Origin: a virus | Direction: 5' to 3' (one strand) | IMG/VR virus record: IMGVR_UViG_3300019776_000263 | Location: 1-34,749 of that record | Length of the DNA stretch: 34,749 bases | The notes under the pieces: generated by a model | Database searches by the model: none | What the model was told of the DNA's origin: nothing | The model's input: the letters and a program-made list of their open reading frames with translations, nothing else | Program-made: the position numbers and the translations under genes | In this document: positions 30,027 to 34,749 of the stretch, piece by piece | How positions within the stretch are numbered: the stretch's first letter is position 1 | Layout of the letters: every line of letters starts with the position of its first letter

Positions 30027-30031
30027 ATAAA
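30003..30031 (+). promoter_or_regulatory. repressor maintenance promoter (pRM-equivalent)
   Basis: TTTACA (30003-30008) and TATAAA (30026-30031) are separated by 17 bp, with the third operator in the spacer. Transcription should begin seven or eight bases later, at or next to the repressor ATG at 30039, giving a leaderless message. Confidence 0.75.
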
Positions 30032-30038
30032 CTACGAT

Positions 30039-30728
30039 ATGAAATATGGCGAAAGATTAAAAAGTGCGCGCGTTAGCGCAAAGCTAACCCAAACCGAACT
30101 TGGGGATAAAGTTGGTGTTACTCAAGCCAATATATCTAAATTGGAAATTGGGCAGGCCGAGGGGTCAGAATACACCGTTCAATTTGCATCGGTTTGTGGA
30201 GTTAGTCCAGAATGGCTAGCTACTGGCATTGGGGAAATGAAGAAAGAAAATAACAATCCGACGAATTCATTACAGACAAATTTAACCGGTTATAAAAACG
30301 TCAATGTGGAGTTTGCTGATATTGAAATAAAAAGATGCCCACTAATTTCATGGGTACGCGCTGGGGAGATATGTGACGTGGGGAATGTTTATAGCGTTGA
30401 AGATGCAGAAGAGTGGCTAATTTGTGGAACTCCGCACAGCAGTAAAACTTTTGCATTAAGAGTAGTTGGAGATTCTATGTCTCCAGAATACCAGGAAGGC
30501 TGGCATATATTTGTAGATCCAGAAGTACAAGCGCAGCACAATGATGACGTTATAGTGCGTGATGAAACTGGCAACGCAACATTCAAAAGACTACAAATAA
30601 CGCAAGAGGGTAAATTCCTTTTAGCGTTAAATCCAGACTATCCCAACAGAATTATTACTGTACCTAATACCAGCACTATTTGTGGCGTTGTAATTTATTC
30701 AGGTAAAAGCCGAAAAAATAAAGGATAG
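30039..30728 (+). CDS. CI/LexA-like repressor with S24 peptidase domain
   Basis: A 229-residue protein. Residues 1-65 are an XRE helix-turn-helix (LKSARVSAKLTQTELGDKVGVTQANISKLEIGQ). Residues about 100-220 are the S24 domain, with cleavage dyad Ala108-Gly109 in WVRAGE, nucleophile Ser146 in GDSMSP and Lys183 in NATFKRL. It should keep the prophage silent and cut itself after RecA activation. The start at 30039 fits the promoter; a longer open frame upstream runs through the operators and lacks support. Confidence 0.93.
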   Translation: MKYGERLKSARVSAKLTQTELGDKVGVTQANISKLEIGQAEGSEYTVQFASVCGVSPEWLATGIGEMKKENNNPTNSLQTNLTGYKNVNVEFADIEIKRCPLISWVRAGEICDVGNVYSVEDAEEWLICGTPHSSKTFALRVVGDSMSPEYQEGWHIFVDPEVQAQHNDDVIVRDETGNATFKRLQITQEGKFLLALNPDYPNRIITVPNTSTICGVVIYSGKSRKNKG

Positions 30729-30730
30729 AA

Positions 30731-31393
30731 ATGGATATTAATTGCACAAATAATGACTTTCCTAATTTATCAACAACCGCAAAACAATCCCTGTTACTCC
30801 GCATAGATACCAGGTCAATCCAAACACTGCTTGGAATATGTACAGGAATTATTGCTGATGAAGTTATTACAGACAAAGAAATTTCTTTTTTAAAAACTTG
30901 GATATTAGAACATGAGTCTATATGTAGGCATTGGCCAGCTAATGCCATACATTTCAGAATTAAAGAAATAATAAAAGATGGAATAATTACAAATGAAGAA
31001 CGCATTGCTTTAATGCAAATGCTTCAGCAGATTACAGGTAATTATTTTAATGAGACTGGAGCTGCTGCTGTAGAAGCCCCCGCGCTACCCATTGATGATG
31101 ATCCATCTATATTTTTTAATAATATGACTTTTTGTTTTACAGGACTTTTCATGTATGGCACAAGAGCATCGTGTGAAAGAGTTGTTTTAAATTTAGGGGC
31201 AATGCCACTTGATAATGTAACTAAAAATTTAAACTACCTTGTTATTGGAAGTATGGTAAGCCCATTTTGGGCAACAGAATCTTATGGCCGGAAAATTCAA
31301 AAAGCTATTAAATTAAGAGACGAAGATGAAGTAGATGTATGCATAATATCAGAGCGCCAATGGACAAATGCACTAATTGACGCGTATAGGTAA
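30731..31393 (+). CDS. TerB-like plus BRCT-domain protein, lysogeny-expressed
   Basis: A 220-residue protein with AAGGA before its ATG, two bases after the repressor stop, so it shares the repressor transcript. Residues about 30-105 form a TerB-like helical domain with acidic motifs (GIIADEVITDKEISFLKTWIL, DGIITNEERIALMQML). Residues about 128-215 are a BRCT domain (MTFCFTGLFMYGTRASCERVVLNLGAMPLDNVTKNLNYLVIG). No catalytic domain is visible. It is a lysogenic-conversion or defence candidate that senses or binds DNA ends, but function is unknown. Confidence 0.8.
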   Translation: MDINCTNNDFPNLSTTAKQSLLLRIDTRSIQTLLGICTGIIADEVITDKEISFLKTWILEHESICRHWPANAIHFRIKEIIKDGIITNEERIALMQMLQQITGNYFNETGAAAVEAPALPIDDDPSIFFNNMTFCFTGLFMYGTRASCERVVLNLGAMPLDNVTKNLNYLVIGSMVSPFWATESYGRKIQKAIKLRDEDEVDVCIISERQWTNALIDAYR

Positions 31394-31408
31394 ACATTAA
31401 CCCCTTAC

Positions 31409-31435
31409 AAAAACCGCCTTTTGGCGGTTTTTTTT
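31409..31435 (+). terminator. rho-independent terminator of the repressor operon
   Basis: AAAACCGCC and GGCGGTTTTT pair with a TTTT loop and are followed by a run of T. It begins 16 bases after the BRCT gene stop and insulates the repressor operon from the rightward early promoter. Confidence 0.92.
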
Positions 31436-31487
31436 CGCCTGCATTCATTAAATATTTTATCTAATTTTTATATAGTCAATAAAAAAA

Positions 31488-31530
31488 ACAACCAAAGTTG
31501 TTGACATTAATATAACCATAGTTGTATATT
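31488..31530 (+). promoter_or_regulatory. rightward early promoter with double operator
   Basis: TTGACA (31501-31506) and TATATT (31525-31530) have an 18-bp spacer. Operators ACAACCAAAGTTGT (31488-31501) and ATAACCATAGTTGT (31512-31525) lie 24 bp apart, one upstream of or on the -35 and one in the spacer, the same geometry as the leftward promoter. It drives the small early genes to its right. Confidence 0.82.
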
Positions 31531-31573
31531 ATTTCAAAGCGTCACCCATAAACCACTACGGGGAGTTTTGAAA

Positions 31574-31750
31574 ATGCACACACAAGCACAGCTTCAAGCC
31601 GCATTTAACAGCACTCAACTAGGTCGATTAGGTTACACGCTTGATAGCGCCATGGCCAATAAAGCCCTGGAAATTTGTTTAAACAGGCTGGCATCTATTA
31701 AAGCAAAGTCAGCCCCGGTACCGAAAACGTACTGGTATCAAAACATTTGA
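31574..31750 (+). CDS. hypothetical early protein, 58 residues
   Basis: First gene of the rightward operon. The start at 31574 follows GGGGAG at nine bases. The sequence MHTQAQLQAAFNSTQLGRLGYTLDSAMANKALEICLNRLAS is helical, ending PVPKTYWYQNI. It resembles small unnamed early proteins of temperate phages; no function can be assigned. Confidence 0.7.
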   Translation: MHTQAQLQAAFNSTQLGRLGYTLDSAMANKALEICLNRLASIKAKSAPVPKTYWYQNI

Positions 31751-31759
31751 GGTGACGAC

Positions 31760-31936
31760 ATGATGCAATTACCAGAAAACACAAACATCCGCACGATTGA
31801 AACAATTATTCAAGAAGCCAAACAGCTTGGCCTGCGCGTAGTGCATAAGCCTGATCCAAAGCCAAGCAATGTTGTTCAACTACATGCCGCAGCACATGAG
31901 CGTCGCCAAACACACGTTAGTCCAGAGGCTGCCTAA
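31760..31936 (+). CDS. hypothetical early protein, 58 residues
   Basis: GAGGTG lies six bases before the ATG at 31760. The product MMQLPENTNIRTIETIIQEAKQLGLRVVHKPDPKPSNVVQL is small and mostly helical with a polar C-terminus. It is nine bases after the preceding gene and two before the next. No family was recognised. Confidence 0.6.
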   Translation: MMQLPENTNIRTIETIIQEAKQLGLRVVHKPDPKPSNVVQLHAAAHERRQTHVSPEAA

Positions 31937-31938
31937 TC

Positions 31939-32013
31939 ATGGATTCGTTATGGATTTTATATGTTCTTGCCATGGTTGCAGTGATCTATATCGCCAGTGG
32001 TGGCAAGCTATGA
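31939..32013 (+). CDS. 24-residue membrane peptide
   Basis: MDSLWILYVLAMVAVIYIASGGKL is a single hydrophobic segment. It begins two bases after one gene and its TGA overlaps the next ATG (ATGA). The unbroken overlap chain is the main reason to regard it as real. A regulatory or leader peptide is also possible. Confidence 0.5.
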   Translation: MDSLWILYVLAMVAVIYIASGGKL

Positions 32014-32213
32014 AACAGAGAATCATAAATTTTATGCTTGATGGCTTATGTCTTCTGATCTGGTTTGCCGTACTCGGCGGCATTTTTTTTGCCCTATTCC
32101 CTTTATTCAAAACAGATTCTTTATTTGTGCTTGTTCAAGCACAGCAGCCAACCTGCTTTGTTGAACTTCATAAAGCACGTGAAACAGCCCTATATCAAGG
32201 AGTTGTAAGATGA
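32010..32213 (+). CDS. small inner-membrane protein, 67 residues
   Basis: The start at 32010 overlaps the preceding stop (ATGA). Residues about 9-34 (MLDGLCLLIWFAVLGGIFFALFPLF) form a membrane segment, followed by a soluble tail of about 30 residues. An open frame extends further upstream but runs through the previous genes. Function unknown. Confidence 0.6.
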   Translation: MKQRIINFMLDGLCLLIWFAVLGGIFFALFPLFKTDSLFVLVQAQQPTCFVELHKARETALYQGVVR

Positions 32214-32311
32214 AAAGATTGATTAAACGCCTTCAAAGCACTCGCAGATACATGAAACATTGCGGCTATAGCTTTCGCCGCGCTTGGTTTTATGCGGGGT
32301 TAACACTATGA
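32210..32311 (+). CDS. 33-residue basic peptide
   Basis: The product MKRLIKRLQSTRRYMKHCGY plus FRRAWFYAGLTL is very basic at its N-terminus and mildly hydrophobic at its end. ATGA overlaps join it to both neighbours. It may interact with membranes or nucleic acid. Function unknown. Confidence 0.5.
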   Translation: MKRLIKRLQSTRRYMKHCGYSFRRAWFYAGLTL

Positions 32312-32577
32312 GCGGACTTCAAAACCATAGCGTTGTATTTAGCGATACACAGTTCAGCTTTGCGGCATGGATTAGCCAGCCGAGTGAATGGAGTGAATCT
32401 AAAGTGTTGGCAAGCATCAGGGTTGAAACCGGCAATGCTTCTACAACTTGTTTTTTGGATGAATCTAATGCGCGCGCATTAATAGTTGCACTTCAGGATC
32501 ATATCAAAAACATTGAAGAGGCAAGAAAAAAGCTAGTTGCGATACAGCAGATTCAAAAAAAGGAAGCGACAGCATGA
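32308..32577 (+). CDS. hypothetical early protein, 89 residues
   Basis: The start at 32308 overlaps the 33-residue gene stop. The protein starts MSGLQNHSVVFSDTQFSFAAWISQPSEWSESKVLASIRVETGNAST, apparently beta, and ends in a charged helix (ALQDHIKNIEEARKKLVAIQQIQKKE). No family was recognised, but the overlap chain supports expression. Confidence 0.65.
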   Translation: MSGLQNHSVVFSDTQFSFAAWISQPSEWSESKVLASIRVETGNASTTCFLDESNARALIVALQDHIKNIEEARKKLVAIQQIQKKEATA

Positions 32578-32921
32578 GTGAGCATACGAAAGAGCCGTGG
32601 AAAGCGGAGCTACATAAAACTATTCATCCAAACACAAAAATGTACTGGCTCAACGAAAACACTAGTATCGGCACAGAGAATGCGGCAGACGCACGCCGCA
32701 TCGTTGCGTGTGTGAATGTGTGTGCTGGGTTGCGTGAAGATGAGTTGGCTCATGGCGTTGTTCCTGCAAACAATTTTATATTGATGCGAGAACAACGCGA
32801 CGAACTGCTGGCTGAAATTAAAGCCGCGCGGGACAGTTTGCTGGAATCGGAAGGTGCATCATGGGCGTATGACATTGCGCAAATTAACGCCGCCATCGCC
32901 AAAGCCGAGGCTACACCATGA
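32574..32921 (+). CDS. conserved-type phage early protein, 115 residues
   Basis: The N-terminus (SEHTKEPWKAEL) and the segment NAADARRIVACVNVCAGLREDEL form a pattern seen in many temperate-phage early proteins of unknown role (HTPEPWK-type). The C-terminal half is a charged helix (REQRDELLAEIKAARDSLLE). It overlaps both neighbours by four bases. Confidence 0.7.
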   Translation: MSEHTKEPWKAELHKTIHPNTKMYWLNENTSIGTENAADARRIVACVNVCAGLREDELAHGVVPANNFILMREQRDELLAEIKAARDSLLESEGASWAYDIAQINAAIAKAEATP

Positions 32922-33286
32922 TCACCGCCCTACTCATTTTCGCCAGTACGTTTACCCTAGTATTCGCACTAGGCTTTCAGAGCCTGAATGTAAATAACGG
33001 CCACTACAAGGCCGCATTTTTCACCAGCCTTGCCATTGGCCTGGCTAACTTGGTGCTATTCAAAACAGTACCGCAAGCAGACGAACTTGATATTGCTGCT
33101 TATCTAATTGCAGGGCCATTTGGTATCACAGCCAGCATGTGGGCGCATAAGAAAGTGATTAAACATAAATCAATAGACGCTGAAATTGAAGATGTACTAA
33201 GCATAGACATTTCATACAACCCGGTACCACAAGCTAGAACTATGGCACAGGTTGTTGCAGACATGAAGAAAGAACGTCGCGCATGA
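32918..33286 (+). CDS. membrane protein, unknown function
   Basis: A 122-residue protein with three hydrophobic segments: residues 1-20 (ITALLIFASTFTLVFALGF), about 33-48 (AAFFTSLAIGLANLVLF) and about 60-76 (IAAYLIAGPFGITASMW). A cytoplasmic tail of about 45 residues follows. It is linked to neighbours by ATGA overlaps. Possible roles include superinfection exclusion, but no evidence selects one. Confidence 0.65.
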   Translation: MITALLIFASTFTLVFALGFQSLNVNNGHYKAAFFTSLAIGLANLVLFKTVPQADELDIAAYLIAGPFGITASMWAHKKVIKHKSIDAEIEDVLSIDISYNPVPQARTMAQVVADMKKERRA

Positions 33287-34224
33287 GCCGCCCACAACGC
33301 CGCCTCACAAAATTAAGCACTAACGACATAAAGGTTCTGCAGGCATTACGTGCTGGGCCAATGGACCCATCAGAGCTTTATGAGAGATTTTCCGGTGCAT
33401 ACGCCATGAGCAACGTGATTTCTAATGGGTACGTGACATTTCAAAAGAACATTTACCGCATCACGGAATCAGGGCGGGCTGTATGCCCTACAAGGAGGCA
33501 AGTAGAAATGGCAAAGAACTTACCCCCATTGCCTATTCCGCCGTTGCGCCAGATTAAGCCAATAGAAACGATCAGCATTTACAACGTGCCAGTGATTAAA
33601 CCAGTAGAAAGTGATATTCAAATGAAAACTGTAGAGAAAACTTCAAAAGCAAAATTGATACGTGAAATTATTACCGACTACCCAGGCATTAATCACGATG
33701 ATTTAGTGGCTAAGGTCACTAATAACACAACGGACCTTGCTGAAGCCAAAAAAGCAACAGTCATGATCGAATATGTGGTTCGTAATGGCGGTTTTACTAG
33801 ATGCAACGATCTGCAGCTGCCAGGTGAAAGCAAATCATCAGCTAAACGCTATTACACCGAGGCTGACTATCTTAAACGCAAAGAAAAAGCGCAAAAGATC
33901 ATTGATACAACCGTGCCCACGCTTGAACAACATCATGAAGCTGCAGCACCAATAGTTAAATTGAAACACTTGCCTAATGAGGTAGGGCCAATGATTAATG
34001 AATGGATCGAGAAAGCCCAATCTGCGCTCAATGTACAAGAAGGCGGCGACCACTATAAGCGCATGAAAATACAGCCGATTGAATACATCACAGCTAATAA
34101 CCTGAGCTTCATCGAAGGCAGCGTAGTCAAGTACATCAGCCGCTGGAAAAACAAGAATGGCATTCAGGACTTGAAGAAAGCGCGGCATTTCATCGACATT
34201 CTGATTGAACAGCAAGGAGATTAA
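33283..34224 (+). CDS. DUF3310 protein with N-terminal winged helix
   Basis: A 313-residue protein. Residues about 8-70 look like a winged-helix domain (LSTNDIKVLQALRAGPMDPSELYERFSGAYAMSNVISNGYV). A second helix-turn-helix-like part lies near 125-175. The C-terminus (about 250-311: GGDHYKRMKIQPIEYITANNLSFIEGSVVKYISRWKNKNGIQDLKKARHFIDILIE) is a complete DUF3310 (SaV-like) domain, often annotated nucleotide kinase-like. DUF3310 usually stands alone, so fusion to DNA-binding domains suggests a regulatory use. Confidence 0.82.
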   Translation: MSRPQRRLTKLSTNDIKVLQALRAGPMDPSELYERFSGAYAMSNVISNGYVTFQKNIYRITESGRAVCPTRRQVEMAKNLPPLPIPPLRQIKPIETISIYNVPVIKPVESDIQMKTVEKTSKAKLIREIITDYPGINHDDLVAKVTNNTTDLAEAKKATVMIEYVVRNGGFTRCNDLQLPGESKSSAKRYYTEADYLKRKEKAQKIIDTTVPTLEQHHEAAAPIVKLKHLPNEVGPMINEWIEKAQSALNVQEGGDHYKRMKIQPIEYITANNLSFIEGSVVKYISRWKNKNGIQDLKKARHFIDILIEQQGD

Positions 34225-34226
34225 TC

Positions 34227-34346
34227 ATGGATCAATCTTTATTTGAATATGTTGGCGTCAATTCTGAATTAAAGAATGCAGTTGTAACGATTGAGCGCGA
34301 AACAGACAAATGCTATTTCATCAATTACCGTCCTTGGGGGGGGTAG
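34227..34346 (+). CDS. 39-residue hypothetical protein ending in a G8 tract
   Basis: AAGGAG precedes the ATG at 34227. The frame MDQSLFEYVGVNSELKNAVVTIERETDKCYFINYRPWGG ends at TAG directly after eight consecutive G (34336-34343). Losing one G would extend the frame by about a dozen codons, so the tract may be a phase-variable or error-prone site. Confidence 0.5.
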   Translation: MDQSLFEYVGVNSELKNAVVTIERETDKCYFINYRPWGG

Positions 34347-34413
34347 AAGTGGAACAGCGTCGAGTGTCAAAAAGTAATTTAAAGCCGCATGAGAGCTTAG
34401 CTGGACTTTAGTC

Positions 34414-34500
34414 ATGATACATAAATTCAAATGCCCACATTGCGGCTGTACTGAGCCATACAAAATGATGTTTTGCAGACTATGTAAGCAGTATATTTAA
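34414..34500 (+). CDS. 28-residue zinc-ribbon peptide
   Basis: The frame MIHKFKCPHCGCTEPYKMM then FCRLCKQYI has two CxxC pairs (CPHC and CRLC), a minimal zinc ribbon. It lies between the G-tract ORF and the last gene. Its size leaves doubt, but the Cys pattern is not expected by chance. Confidence 0.5.
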   Translation: MIHKFKCPHCGCTEPYKMMFCRLCKQYI

Positions 34501-34518
34501 TTCAACAAGGAGAAAGTA

Positions 34519-34749
34519 ATGAAACAAATCACAACACCAGAACTTAAACAAAACGAAATATACGCCGGGGCAATTATCAATCCGGACGGTACCGGCAACC
34601 ATATCATCCTGCTCGATGGCGATCATGATGATACTGACTGGCAATCAGCTATGGAATGGGCAAAAGAACAAGGCGGTGATCTGCCAAATCGCGTAGAAAC
34701 CGCATTATTGTTCAACCAATTAAAAGACCGATTCAAGCCTGAATGGTAC
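34519..34749 (+). CDS. DUF1566-like phage protein, cut by window edge
   Basis: AAGGAG precedes the ATG at 34519 by about six bases. The 77 residues visible read MKQITTPELKQNEIYAGAII, LLDGDHDDTDWQSAMEWAKEQGGDLPNRVETALLFNQLKDRFKPEWY. The DW..AM.WA...GG.LP.R.E..LL pattern is typical of DUF1566/Lcl-like phage proteins, a C-type-lectin-like fold. The C-terminal end is outside the window, so its exact type is open. Confidence 0.65.
   Translation, partial: MKQITTPELKQNEIYAGAIINPDGTGNHIILLDGDHDDTDWQSAMEWAKEQGGDLPNRVETALLFNQLKDRFKPEWY

Noticed and set aside
29832-30728. Longer repressor frame starting at 29832
   Set aside because: The extension runs antisense through the Cro-like gene and across all three operators; the promoter and XRE domain support the start at 30039.
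31869-32213. Longer frame for the 67-residue membrane protein
   Set aside because: It would overlap two other genes in the chain; ATG 32010 fits the ATGA overlap.
34349-34411. 20-codon GTG frame after the G8 tract
   Set aside because: Too short, no ribosome-binding site and no recognisable pattern.

Overview
The window is most of a lambdoid-architecture siphophage prophage (or temperate phage genome). Codon style and family resemblance suggest a proteobacterial, probably betaproteobacterial host; the moderate GC would fit a low-GC beta such as a methylotroph, but the host is inference only. No rRNA, tRNA or CRISPR was seen. Both ends are cut inside genes: a reverse transcriptase C-terminus at the left, a DUF1566-like phage protein at the right.

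Left flank (1-1122, plus strand): reverse-transcriptase tail, an AlpA/excisionase-like DNA-binding protein overlapping it, and three small unknown ORFs. Then a minus-strand tyrosine integrase (1123-2109) and about 300 bp of non-coding DNA with a 22-bp direct repeat and two hairpins, probably attachment or regulatory DNA.

Late module (2417-24827, all minus strand, read right to left): terminase small and large subunits, a Mor-like regulator, gpW, portal, a fused prohead protease/major capsid protein, DUF2190 decoration protein, head-tail joining protein, tail terminator, tail tube, gpG/gpGT chaperones linked by a -1 frameshift at A_AAA_AAG, tape measure, DUF2460, DUF2163, NlpC/P60, a tip protein split over two ORFs, a fibre, a LamG protein, two small holin-like membrane proteins, an M15 endolysin, an HTH-metallophosphoesterase, a secreted protein, and nested Rz/Rz1 spanins. 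Most joints are ATGA or TGATG overlaps.

Replication and control (24827-31435): small unknown ORFs, an iteron-rich region flanking an AT-rich core (candidate origin, alternatively a terminase site), a Toprim primase-helicase, a displaced gpZ-like tail protein, a zinc-finger protein, a CII-family regulator and a YdaS/Cro-like protein, all leftward. A rho-independent terminator separates Cro-like from CII-like, as tR1 does in lambda. Rightward lie an S24 autocleaving repressor and a TerB/BRCT protein, closed by a strong terminator.

The switch has five related 14-bp operators at 24-bp spacing, in two clusters (29965-30026 and 31488-31525). They sit inside three promoters: leftward, repressor and rightward early. 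The repressor and Cro-like genes appear leaderless. The rightward early operon (31574 to the end) is a chain of small overlapping ORFs, including peptides of 24 and 33 residues, ending with a DUF3310 protein, a zinc-ribbon peptide and the cut DUF1566-like gene.

Most notable: the operator array, the iteron region, the programmed frameshift, a 47-bp dyad element repeated twice in the head operon beside the Mor-like gene, an internal start in the capsid fusion, and a TerS-like N-terminal extension on TerL.
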